Source: Streptomyces sp. CC228A
GTDB taxonomy: Bacteria; Actinomycetota; Actinomycetes; Streptomycetales; Streptomycetaceae
DNA: 64,000 nt
Direction of reading: 5' to 3'
Assembly: GCF_021390935.1 (NCBI RefSeq)
Contig: NZ_JAJPUI010000010.1
Location: forward strand, 207,549 to 271,548
In this document: positions 51,258 through 59,898 of the stretch, piece by piece
Numbering within the stretch: position 1 is the stretch's first letter
How the letters are laid out: the number at the start of each line of letters is the position of its first letter
The notes under the pieces: generated by a model
The model's database searches: none
What the model was told of the DNA's origin: nothing
Seen by the model: only the letters and a program-made list of their open reading frames with translations
Program-made: the position numbers and the translations under genes

Positions 51258-52178
51258 GTGAGTGCTGCGACGACGCGAAGCCGTACCCGGCGTACCCCCG
51301 CCCTCGACCGCCTGTGCGCCGAGGCGGTAGATCTCGCCCGGGAGGCCGCGCAGGAAGCGGCGGCGCCGGGCTTCGTCGGGGAGCACGTGGAGGCGGTGTC
51401 CGAGGGGGACCGCGTCGTCACGCACTTCTTCGAGTGCCTCCAGCCGGGCTACCGGGGCTGGCGCTGGGCGGTGACGATCGCCCGCGCGTCGCGGGCCAAG
51501 AACGTCACCGTCGACGAGACGGTGCTGCTGCCGGGCGGGGACGCGCTCCTCGCGCCCGAGTGGGTGCCCTGGAGCGAACGCCTCCGCCCCGGTGACCTCG
51601 GGCCCGGCGACCTGCTGCCCACCGAGGCCGACGACCTGCGCCTTGAGCCCGGCTACACCGGCGAGGACGAGCCGCCGCCGAACGCGGCGGTCTCCTCCGA
51701 GATGGCGGAGCTGGCCGACACGGAGGACGCAGAGTTCGTCACCCGCATCCCCTCCCGGGGCGCGATCTCCGCGGTGGCGGAGGAGCTGGGCCTGCGCCGG
51801 GCGCGGGTCCTCTCCCGCTACGGGCTGCACGTGGCGGCCGACCGCTGGGAGGAGGCCTTCGGCGCGAAGACACCGATGGCGCAGGCCGCGCCGGCGTCCT
51901 GCGTGTCGTGCGGCTTCCTGGTGCGCCTGGGCGGCTCGCTGGGCCAGGCGTTCGGCGTCTGCGCGAACGAGTTCTCGCCCGCGGACGGGCGGATCGTGTC
52001 CCTGGACTACGGCTGCGGCGGCCACTCGGAGGCCGCGGTCATGCCGAAGCCCCCGCGCCCGGCTCCGCCGGTGCTCGACTCGATGGCCTCGGACGAGTTC
52101 CCCCTGCGCCCCGCGCGGGACAGCGGTTCCGTCCCGGAGGTCCCGGACGCCGAATCCGAGGACCTGGGCCACAGCTGA
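51258..52178 (+). CDS. DUF3027 family protein
   Basis: 306 residues from GTG 51258. Family segments: ALDRLCAEAVDLAREAAQEA, GYRGWRWAVTIARASRAKNV, EWVPWSERLRPGDLGPGDLL, RRARVLSRYGLHVAADRWEE, plus a CVSCGF / VCANE Cys set and DYGCGGHSEA that could bind a metal. Conserved next to this MFS/mqn block in Streptomyces as far as I know. The function is unknown. A stem-loop follows. Confidence 0.9.
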   Translation: MSAATTRSRTRRTPALDRLCAEAVDLAREAAQEAAAPGFVGEHVEAVSEGDRVVTHFFECLQPGYRGWRWAVTIARASRAKNVTVDETVLLPGGDALLAPEWVPWSERLRPGDLGPGDLLPTEADDLRLEPGYTGEDEPPPNAAVSSEMAELADTEDAEFVTRIPSRGAISAVAEELGLRRARVLSRYGLHVAADRWEEAFGAKTPMAQAAPASCVSCGFLVRLGGSLGQAFGVCANEFSPADGRIVSLDYGCGGHSEAAVMPKPPRPAPPVLDSMASDEFPLRPARDSGSVPEVPDAESEDLGHS

Positions 52179-52228
52179 ACCGTCCGGCTGACCGGAGCCC
52201 CCGGTCCGGGGCCGCGCCCGCACGGGGT

Positions 52229-52247
52229 GGGCCCGCCGGGCGGGCCC
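52229..52247 (+). terminator. Hairpin after the DUF3027 gene
   Basis: GGGCCCGCC-G-GGCGGGCCC; a 7-bp stem with a 5-nt loop is realistic. It lies 50 bases past the stop, between convergent genes. Confidence 0.5.
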
Positions 52248-52352
52248 CGGTCAGCACGTGAGGTGTCAGCCCGCTCGCGGTCAGCGGACTCGGGGTCAGC
52301 GGACTCGCGGCCACTGGGCTTTGTCTGCGGGACGCCGGGTAGTGCGCTCCGG

Positions 52353-53003
52353 TCACGGGACGCCGGGCAGCGGCCTCCGGTCAGTGGGTGCGGGGACCAC
52401 GCGGATGTTGAACACGTGGGTGCCCAGACCGTGGGCGATGCCCATGAAGAGCAGGGCGAAGTGCTCCTGTCCGCGTGCCGTGGTGATGCCGCCGATGTCC
52501 AGCTGGGACTCCGGGGGCCAGCCGAGGTCGGTGAGGAGTCGGCCGGCGGCCTTCTTGGCCTCGGCGTCGTCGCCGGAGAGGAAGACCGTGCTCGGCCCGG
52601 CCAGACCGGCGGGGTCGACCATCGCGGCGCTGTCCATGGTGCACAGCGTCTTGACGACGGGGGTCCGGGGGAACGCCTCCTGGATCTGTTCGGCCAGGCT
52701 GCTGTTGGGGTGCGAGAGCTCGGTGTAGTCGTCGGAGAGGCCGACCCCGACGTCGATCAGCGGGGTCCCCGCCAGCGCCGGCGCCCCGATGGAGCGCAGC
52801 AGCTCCAGGGAGACGTTCCCGGGGGTGGCGTTGACCAGCACCTCCGCGTGGGCCGCCGTCTCGCTCAGCCCCGCTACGGGGAGGCCGAGACCTGTCCGCT
52901 CCTCGGGGCGGCGCGAACCGAGGAGCACGTCGTGCCCTGCGGCGCTCCAGCCCTGGGCCAGCGCGCGGGCGACGTTGCCGGTGCCGAGTAGTCCTATACG
53001 CAT
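52353..53003 (-). CDS. F420H2:NADP oxidoreductase-like NAD(P)-binding protein
   Basis: 216 residues. N-terminal Rossmann motif GLLGTGNVARALAQGWSAAG (4-23) followed by LLGSRRPEE, the pattern of the coenzyme-F420-dependent NADP reductase (FNO) family and short dinucleotide-binding proteins. The C-terminal part has GITTARGQEHFALLFMGIAH. It probably moves hydride between a flavin or F420 and NADP; the partner is unknown. It stands alone, with 223 bp to the divergent ATPase gene. Confidence 0.86.
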   Translation of the reverse strand: MRIGLLGTGNVARALAQGWSAAGHDVLLGSRRPEERTGLGLPVAGLSETAAHAEVLVNATPGNVSLELLRSIGAPALAGTPLIDVGVGLSDDYTELSHPNSSLAEQIQEAFPRTPVVKTLCTMDSAAMVDPAGLAGPSTVFLSGDDAEAKKAAGRLLTDLGWPPESQLDIGGITTARGQEHFALLFMGIAHGLGTHVFNIRVVPAPTDRRPLPGVP

Positions 53004-53226
53004 GCCGCGACGCTAACTCCCGTCCCTGCTCGGGCGGATCGGTCCGCGGACCTAGGCGGGACCGGCACCGGAGGCGTAGTTCCGTGGCCGCCCCGGCCCT
53101 GCCCGGGGACGCCGCCCGCCGGCGCGCTCCCGTGGGCACCAGCCGGGGAGCGCGCGCCGAGCCGGTGCGGGGGCGCGGTACCTTCGGCGCGAAGGGTCAC
53201 CATGTCGAGCAGGATCGGAGCACATC

Positions 53227-56200
53227 GTGAGCGTGAGGGCGACGGCCGAGGCAGCCGACCCGTTCGGGACCGCGCGGCTGCGGCGCGGTGTGCTCGACGC
53301 GTGGGGCGCGGGCCCCGCACGGTTCCGTGAGGACGCCAACGCCGAGGAGGAGCTCAGCCTCGGCGGCTACCGCGACCGCCTCGTCGTCGAGTTGGCCCAG
53401 AACGCCGCCGACGCCGCCGCCCGCGCCCGCGTCCCGGGCCGCCTCCGGCTCACCCTGCACCCCGCGGACGCGGCCGGGCCCGCCGTCCTGGCCGCCGCCA
53501 ACACCGGCACCCCGCTCGACGCGACGGGCGTCGAGTCGCTGTCCACCCTGCGCGCCTCCGCCAAGCGGGAAGGGCACGAGGGGGCCGTGGGACGGTTCGG
53601 TGTCGGCTTCGCCGCCGTCCTCGCCGTCAGCGACGAGCCCGCCGTCATCAGCCGGCACGGCGGCGTGCGGTGGTCCCTGGCCGAGGCCCGCGAGATGGCC
53701 GCCGACGCGGCCCGGCACAGCCCCGGGCTCGGCGACGAACTGCGCCGGCGCGACGGCCACGTGCCGCTGCTGCGGCTGCCGCTGCCCGCGGAGGGCGCAC
53801 CGCCGGAGGGCTACGACACCGTCGTCGTCCTGCCGCTGCGGGACGCCGCCGCCGTCGACCTCGTGGAACGGCTCCTCGAAGGCGTCGGGGACGCCCTGCT
53901 GCTCACCCTGCCCGGCCTCACCGAGGTCGTGGTGGAGACGCCCGGCGGCAGCCGCGTCCTCACCCGGTCCGTCGACCCGGACGACCCCGCCTCCATCCTG
54001 GTCGCCGACTCGGAGCGCGGCACCGCCCGCTGGCGGACCGTCACCCGCAGCGGGGCGCTCACGGCGGAGCTGCTGAAGGACCGGCCGGTGGAGGAGCGGC
54101 TGCGGCCCCACTGGTCGGTCACCTGGGCCGTGCCCGTCGACGGCGAAGGCGCCCCGCTGCGCCCCGGGACGGCGCCCGTCGTGCACGCACCCACCCCCAC
54201 CGACGAGCCGCTCACGCTGCCCGCCCTGCTGATCGCGTCCTTCCCGCTGGACTCCACGCGCCGCCACCCCGCGCCGGGGCCGCTCACCGACTTCGTCGTG
54301 GCGCGGGCCGCCGACGCGTACGCCGAACTGCTCGCGCAGTGGCAGCCGGTGTCGACCGGGACCGTCGACCTCGTGCCGGGACCGCTCGGCAAGGGCGTCC
54401 TGGACGGGGCGATCCGGGGCGCCGTGCTGGAACTGCTGCCCCGGGTCGCGTTCCTGCCACCGGCCGTGCCGTCCGAGGACCTGACCGCCCTGCGGCCGTT
54501 CGAGGCCGAGGTGGTCGAGGGCGCCGGCGCGGACACCGTCCGGGTGCTGGGCGAGGTACTGCCGACGCTGCTGCCCGCCGGTCTGGAGCGGCGCTCCGAG
54601 CTGCGGGCCCTCGGTGTGGCGCGGCTGCCGCTGGGCGACGCCGTCGACCGGCTGGCGGGCGCGGAGCGGGACCCCGCGTGGTGGCACCGGCTGTACGAGT
54701 CGCTCGCGGGCGTCGACCCGGACCGGCTCACCGGCCTGCCGGTGCCGCTCGCCGACGGCCGCACCACCATCGGGCCCCGGCAGGTGCTGCTGCCGGGGCC
54801 GGACACCCCGGCGGACCTGGCGCGGCTCGGGCTGAAGGTCGCGCACCCGCAGGCCGCGCACCCCGTCCTGGAGAAGCTGGGCGCCCTGCCCGCCACCCCG
54901 CGCGCCGTCCTGACGACGCCTCAGGTGCGGGCGGCCGTGGCGGCGTCGATGGACGACGACACATGGGACGAGGACGCCCTGGACCCGGAGGAGCTCGCCG
55001 AGGTGGTGCTCGGCCTCGTCCGCGAGGCCGGTCTCGCGCCCGGCGACGAGCCGTGGCTCGGCGCCCTCGCCCTGCCCGACGAGGACGGCGAACTCGCCCC
55101 GGCCTGCGAACTCGTCCTTCCCGGCGGCCCCTTCGCCTCCGTCATGCGCGAGGGCGAGCTTGCGCTGTGCGACGCCGAGTGGGCCGACCGCTGGGGCGAG
55201 CAGCCGCTCGCCGCGTGCGGGGTGCTGGCCGGCTTCGCGCTCGTACGGGCCTCGGACGTGGTCCTGGACCCGGACGAGCTGGAACCGCGCGACACCGACT
55301 ACGCCGAGCCGGACGACGTGGGCCTGCTGGACGCGGTCGACGTGTGGTGCGAGGACGTCCTCGACCGGCTGCCCGAGGCCCCCGTGCCGCCCGTCGCGAC
55401 GGAACTCGTCGCCGTACGGGACCTGGAGCTCGTCGACGACGACCGGTGGCCGCAGGCGCTGGCGCTGCTGGCGCAGCCCCCGCTGCGGGACGCGCTCACG
55501 CAGCGGGTGCGGGTGCTGCTGCCGGACGGGACCACGGAGTCGGTGCACTCGTACACCGCGTGGTGGCTGCGGGACCACCCGGTCCTCGGCGGCCGCCGCC
55601 CGGCGGGCCTGCGGGCGGCCGGTGCGGACCCGCTGCTGGAGGGCCTGTACGAGTCGGCCGACACGGCGGGCTTCGACGACGTGCAGGTCCTGCACGCGCT
55701 GGGGGTGCGGACGTCCGTGGCGGCCCTGCTGGACGAGCCGGGCGGCGCAGCGGAGCTGCTGGGGCGGCTCGCCGACCCGGACCGGCAGGTCACGGGCGCG
55801 CAGCTGCACGCCCTGTACACGGCGCTGGCCGATCTCGACCCCGAGCAGGTGACCCTGCCGGACGAGCTGCGCGCGGTCGTCGACGGCGAGGTGCGGGTGG
55901 TGGACGCCGCCGACGCGGTCGTCGCCGACACGCCGGACCTGCTGCCGCTGACCGCGGGTCTGCCGCTGCTGCCGGTCGCCCCGTCCCGAGCGGCGGACCT
56001 GGCGGAGCTGCTCCAGGTGCGGCGGCTCAGCGAGTCCGTGGAGGCACCGGTGGAGACGGAGGGCGAGGAGCACGAGGTGCCGGAGTCGGTGCACGCGCTG
56101 CTCGGCGCGGCGACGCCGGAGACGTACGTCGAGCACGACGAGCTGGTCGTCGCCGGGGGTGTCGAGCTCGACTGGCGCCGCACCCCGGACGGCGTGGTCC

Positions 56201-56337
56201 ACGCCGCCACGCTGGAGGGCGTCGCGGCGGGCCTGGCGTGGGCGGCGGGGCAGTGGCCGCGCCGCTTCGAGGTGGCGGCGCTGCTGGAGGACGCGTCCCG
56301 CACGGCCGAACTGGCCCGCGACCGCTGGTTCGACTGA
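53227..56337 (+). CDS. Sacsin/HSP90-like GHKL ATPase, large
   Basis: 1036 residues, cytosolic. The N-terminal 200 residues hold a Bergerat ATP fold: Glu55, Asn59 and Asp62 in ELAQNAADA, ANTGTPLDATGVESLSTLRA for the lid, and GRFGVGFAAVLAVSD (122-136). The rest is acidic and unlike known catalytic domains, close to actinobacterial proteins annotated as 'sacsin N-terminal ATP-binding-like'. A chaperone-like role is possible by fold only. GGAG is 7 bases before the GTG start. It has no operon partner and is followed by a 39-bp minisatellite. Confidence 0.87.
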   Translation: MSVRATAEAADPFGTARLRRGVLDAWGAGPARFREDANAEEELSLGGYRDRLVVELAQNAADAAARARVPGRLRLTLHPADAAGPAVLAAANTGTPLDATGVESLSTLRASAKREGHEGAVGRFGVGFAAVLAVSDEPAVISRHGGVRWSLAEAREMAADAARHSPGLGDELRRRDGHVPLLRLPLPAEGAPPEGYDTVVVLPLRDAAAVDLVERLLEGVGDALLLTLPGLTEVVVETPGGSRVLTRSVDPDDPASILVADSERGTARWRTVTRSGALTAELLKDRPVEERLRPHWSVTWAVPVDGEGAPLRPGTAPVVHAPTPTDEPLTLPALLIASFPLDSTRRHPAPGPLTDFVVARAADAYAELLAQWQPVSTGTVDLVPGPLGKGVLDGAIRGAVLELLPRVAFLPPAVPSEDLTALRPFEAEVVEGAGADTVRVLGEVLPTLLPAGLERRSELRALGVARLPLGDAVDRLAGAERDPAWWHRLYESLAGVDPDRLTGLPVPLADGRTTIGPRQVLLPGPDTPADLARLGLKVAHPQAAHPVLEKLGALPATPRAVLTTPQVRAAVAASMDDDTWDEDALDPEELAEVVLGLVREAGLAPGDEPWLGALALPDEDGELAPACELVLPGGPFASVMREGELALCDAEWADRWGEQPLAACGVLAGFALVRASDVVLDPDELEPRDTDYAEPDDVGLLDAVDVWCEDVLDRLPEAPVPPVATELVAVRDLELVDDDRWPQALALLAQPPLRDALTQRVRVLLPDGTTESVHSYTAWWLRDHPVLGGRRPAGLRAAGADPLLEGLYESADTAGFDDVQVLHALGVRTSVAALLDEPGGAAELLGRLADPDRQVTGAQLHALYTALADLDPEQVTLPDELRAVVDGEVRVVDAADAVVADTPDLLPLTAGLPLLPVAPSRAADLAELLQVRRLSESVEAPVETEGEEHEVPESVHALLGAATPETYVEHDELVVAGGVELDWRRTPDGVVHAATLEGVAAGLAWAAGQWPRRFEVAALLEDASRTAELARDRWFD

Positions 56338-56492
56338 GCGCGGCCGGCCCCCTGCGCCCGCCTCCGGCAAGGCCCCGCCCCCTCGCGCACCGCAGGCGGC
56401 GGGGCCGGGCGCAGGCGGTCTGACACAGGCGGCGGGCCGGGAGCGGCGGTCTGACGCAGGCGGCGGGTGGCGGGCGCAGGCCCCGAGCCACA

Positions 56493-56806
56493 GCCCGGCA
56501 CCCCCACGGCGGGCGCATGAGCTGGTCCGCAGCCGGGCACCCACACGGCGGGGCGCACGAGCCGGTCCGCAGCCCGGCACCCACGCGGCGGGCGCGGACC
56601 GCCTACCGGTGCCCGGCACCCACACGGCGGGCGCAGGCCCCGAGCCACAGCCGGGCACCCACGCGGCAGGCGCACGAGCCGGTCCGCAGCCGGGCACCCA
56701 CACGGCGGGCGCGGACCGCCTACCGGTGCCCGGCACCCAGGCGGCCGGGCGCAGGCCCCGAGTCACAGCCCAGCACCCACACGGCGGGCACAGGAGCCGA
56801 GCCACA
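56493..56806. repeat. 39-bp modular tandem repeat, 8 copies
   Basis: Units start at 56493, 56532, 56572, 56611, 56650, 56689, 56728 and 56768 (39 or 40 bp), with partial copies outside. Each has a fixed 5' part, GC[C/G]GGGCACCCACACGGCGGG-like, and a 15-bp 3' part that is one of three types: ACGAGCCGGTCCGCA, GGACCGCCTACCGGT or AGGCCCCGAGCCACA. It is located between the convergent ATPase genes; no gene is in this 500-bp gap. Confidence 0.92.
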
Positions 56807-56838
56807 ACCGGGCAGGCGCAGGGGTCGGGCGGGTCCGG

Positions 56839-59268
56839 CTATGCCGGGAAGCGGCGGCCCACCCACCGCCACGCCGCCTCCAGCAGCACGGCGGCGGCCG
56901 CGGCGATGCCGACGGCGGCCCACGGCATGGTCGTGCCCACCAGCTTCAGCGCGAAGAAGTCCTGCAGCCAGGGCACGACCAGCACCAGCAGGAAGCCGCT
57001 GCCCATCGCCGCAACGAGGGCGATCCTCCACCACGTGTACGGCCGGGCGACGATCGCCAGCACCCACAGGGAAACGAGGAACAGCGTCACCGTGGCCGCG
57101 CTGGTCTCGGCTTCGAGCGCGCCGGGCCCGCTGTAGTGGTGCCCCGCGACGGTGTACGTGGTGAAGGTGGCCGCGGCGGCGATGAGCCCCGCGGGGATCG
57201 CGTACCGCATGACGCGGCGCACGAAGTGGGGGCGGGCCCGTTCCTTGTTGGGGGCGAGCGCCAGGAAGAACGCGGGCACGCCGATGGTGAGCGTGGACAG
57301 CAGCGTCAGGTGGCGCGGCAGGAACGGGTACTCCATCTGGAAGGCCACCACCAGGATCGCCAGCAGCACCGAGTAGACCGTCTTCGTCAGGAACAGCGTG
57401 GCCACCCGCGTGATGTTGCCGATGACCCGGCGTCCTTCGGCGACGACGGACGGCAACGTGGCGAAGCTGTTGTTGAGCAGCACGATCTGCGCGACGGCCC
57501 GGGTGGCTTCGGAGCCGCTGCCCATGGAGACCCCGATGTCGGCGTCCTTCAGGGCCAGCACGTCGTTGACGCCGTCACCGGTCATGGCGACGGTGTGGCC
57601 GCGGGACTGGAGCGCGCCGACCATGTCGCGCTTCTGCTGCGGGGAGACGCGGCCGAAGACGACGCCGCCCTCCAGTTCCCGCGCCATCGCGTCGCGGCTC
57701 TCGGGCAGGCGGCGGGCGTCGACGGTGCGGTCGGCGCCGGGCATGCCGAGCTTGGTGGCGACGGCCCCGACCGAGACGGCGTTGTCCCCGGAGATGACCT
57801 TCGCGTCGACGTCCTGCTCCGCGAAGTAGGCGAGGGTGTCGGCGGCGTCGGGGCGCAGCCGCTGTTCGAGGACGACGAGCGCGCACGCCCGCGCTTTGCG
57901 GGCGACCTCGGGGTTGTCGAGGTCGCCGCCCGCGGCGACCTGCGCCAGGAGCAGCACCCGCAGCCCCTGCCGGTTGAGGTCCTCGGTCTCGGCGAGGGCG
58001 GGGTCCCCTTCGGGCAGCAGCACGTCGGGGGCGCCGAGGAGCCAGGCGCTGCTCTGGCCGTCGCCCTCGCTGAAGGCGGCGCCGCTGTACTTGCGGGCGG
58101 ACGAGAAGGGGAGCGCCTCGGTGCAGCGCCAGTCGTCGCTGTCGGGGTAGGCGTCGACGATGGCCTGGAGGGAGGCGTTGGGCCGCGGGTCCGCCTCCCC
58201 GAGGGCGCCGAGGACCTTTCGTACGTATGCCTCGTCCGCGCCGTCGAGGAGGTGCAGCCCCGTCACGTCCATGCCGCCCTCGGTGAGGGTGCCGGTCTTG
58301 TCGAGGCAGACCACGTCGACGCGGGCGAGGCCCTCGATGGCGGGCAGTTCCTGCACGAGGCACTGCTGGCGGCCGAGCCGGATGACCCCGATCGCGAAGG
58401 CGACGGAGGTCAGCAGCACCAGGCCCTCGGGGATCATGGGGACGATGCCGCCCACCGTCCGCGCGATGGAGTTCCTGACGTCGGCGTCCTTGACGACGAG
58501 CTGGCTGATCACCAGCGCGATGGCGGTGGGGACCATCATCCACGTGACGTACTTGAGGATGGTGGAGATGCCGGAGCGCAGCTCGGAGTGGACGAGCGTG
58601 AACCGGGACGCCTCCTCCGCGAGCTGGGCGGCGTACGCCTCGCGGCCGACCTTGGTGGCGGTGAAGGCGCCGCCACCGGCGACGACGAAGGACCCGGACA
58701 TGACGGTGTCGCCGGGCTGCTTGAGGACGGGGTCGGCCTCGCCGGTGAGCAGCGACTCGTCCACTTCGAGGCTGTCGGCCTCGGCGACGGTCCCGTCGAC
58801 GACGACCTTGTCGCCGGGGCCGAGCTCGATGAGGTCGCCGAGCACGATGTCCGAGGTGGACACCTCGGTGGGCGCCCCGTCCCTGCGGACGGTCGGCTTG
58901 GCCTCCCCGATGACGGCGAGCCCGTCGAGGGTCTTCTTCGCCCGCAGTTCCTGGATGATGCCGATGCCGGTGTTGGCGACGATGACGAAGCCGAAGAGGC
59001 TGTCCTGGATCGGCGCGACCACCAGCATGATCACCCAGAGGACGCCGATGATGGCGTTGAAGCGGGTGAGGACGTTGCCGCGGATGATGTCGGCGGTGGA
59101 GCGCGAGGACCGGACGGGTACGTCGTTGACCTCGCCCCGCGCGACCCGCTCGGCCACCTCCGCGGTGGTCAGCCCGCCCGGCCGGTAACCGGGCGGCGCC
59201 CCCGGCCCGCCGCTCCGGTCCGGCCCGTCCGCGGCTCTGTCGTCGTCGATACCCGCCCACTGCGTCAT
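56839..59268 (-). CDS. P-type cation ATPase, CtpE-like
   Basis: 809 residues. Actuator LTGEAD (174-179), membrane IPEGL motif at 279-283, phosphorylated Asp323 in DKTGTLTEGG, MTGDGVNDVLALKDADIGVS hinge. No N-terminal metal domain and no CPC, so it is not a P1B pump. The pattern (PEGL, short N-terminus, GITRF-like NVLTRFNAIIGVLW) fits the CtpE group, for which calcium uptake has been shown in mycobacteria. Ten membrane helices predicted. Start ATG 59268. It is monocistronic and convergent with the sacsin-like gene. Confidence 0.9.
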   Translation of the reverse strand: MTQWAGIDDDRAADGPDRSGGPGAPPGYRPGGLTTAEVAERVARGEVNDVPVRSSRSTADIIRGNVLTRFNAIIGVLWVIMLVVAPIQDSLFGFVIVANTGIGIIQELRAKKTLDGLAVIGEAKPTVRRDGAPTEVSTSDIVLGDLIELGPGDKVVVDGTVAEADSLEVDESLLTGEADPVLKQPGDTVMSGSFVVAGGGAFTATKVGREAYAAQLAEEASRFTLVHSELRSGISTILKYVTWMMVPTAIALVISQLVVKDADVRNSIARTVGGIVPMIPEGLVLLTSVAFAIGVIRLGRQQCLVQELPAIEGLARVDVVCLDKTGTLTEGGMDVTGLHLLDGADEAYVRKVLGALGEADPRPNASLQAIVDAYPDSDDWRCTEALPFSSARKYSGAAFSEGDGQSSAWLLGAPDVLLPEGDPALAETEDLNRQGLRVLLLAQVAAGGDLDNPEVARKARACALVVLEQRLRPDAADTLAYFAEQDVDAKVISGDNAVSVGAVATKLGMPGADRTVDARRLPESRDAMARELEGGVVFGRVSPQQKRDMVGALQSRGHTVAMTGDGVNDVLALKDADIGVSMGSGSEATRAVAQIVLLNNSFATLPSVVAEGRRVIGNITRVATLFLTKTVYSVLLAILVVAFQMEYPFLPRHLTLLSTLTIGVPAFFLALAPNKERARPHFVRRVMRYAIPAGLIAAAATFTTYTVAGHHYSGPGALEAETSAATVTLFLVSLWVLAIVARPYTWWRIALVAAMGSGFLLVLVVPWLQDFFALKLVGTTMPWAAVGIAAAAAVLLEAAWRWVGRRFPA

Positions 59269-59347
59269 GGTTCCGACGGTACCGGCGGGACGGCGGGCGG
59301 CACCTCTCGAACACCTCGAAGATCCGACCCTGGTAGGACCCGTCTCC

Positions 59348-59413
59348 CCCCGCGGACCTACGGGCCCCGGCCAGACCGGCCCCCGCGGACCTACGGGGCC
59401 CCGGCCAGACCAG
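59348..59413. repeat. 33-bp direct repeat, two copies
   Basis: CCCCGCGGACCTACGGGCCC and the following CGGCCAGACC occur at 59348 and 59381 with one added G. Upstream of the P-type ATPase start. The rest of 59269-59898 has further short repeats (GCGCCCAGGGCCGTG at about 59540-59560) and an ATG at 59648 with a good AAGGAG site that opens only a Pro/Ser/Arg-rich frame, not supported as a gene. Confidence 0.75.
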
Positions 59414-59898
59414 CCCCCTCCGCCCTCCGGGACGCACGGTCCTCCGGGCCGTACGGCCCTACCGGGCGCCTCGCGCGGAGGAGGATGGCGCGCAGGCGGG
59501 CGGTGCGCAGGCGGGCGGCGCCTCGTAGCGACGTGGGGCCCAGGGCCGTGGCGCCCAGGGCCGTGACGTGGAGCGCTGTGGCGCGGAACCGGGCTCCTCG
59601 TGCGTCGTTCGTCAGGGCACGCGACCGACAGCGAAGGAGCGGCCCCCATGCTGCCTTCCCCACGGCCTTCCCCGCAGCCCTCCGGGCAGACCTCCCCGCG
59701 GTCCTCCCCCCAGCCCGCCACCCGACCCGGCATCCGGCGCGCCGCGCAGCCCGCCGCACCGCCGTTCTCGCGGCAGCCCGCCCCGCAGCGTGTGGGGCGG
59801 CTCTCCCTCCGGCGCCTCCTCCGACACCTCCTGCGGCTGTCCGGAAACCGCCGGCCGCCCCGGACCTCTCCGCCCCGCCGTCCGCCGACCGGTACCCC

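Noticed and set aside
56493..56806. Possible CRISPR array (repeat plus variable part)
   Set aside because: The variable part is only 15 bp and takes three recurring forms; no cas genes nearby.
57136..59890. Long plus-strand frame continuous with the GH43 gene
   Set aside because: It reads antisense through the P-type ATPase; the GH43 signal peptide begins only at 59899.
59648..59898. ATG with a good ribosome site as the GH43 start
   Set aside because: Out of frame with the enzyme, and it would put the signal peptide in mid-protein; kept GTG 59899 instead.
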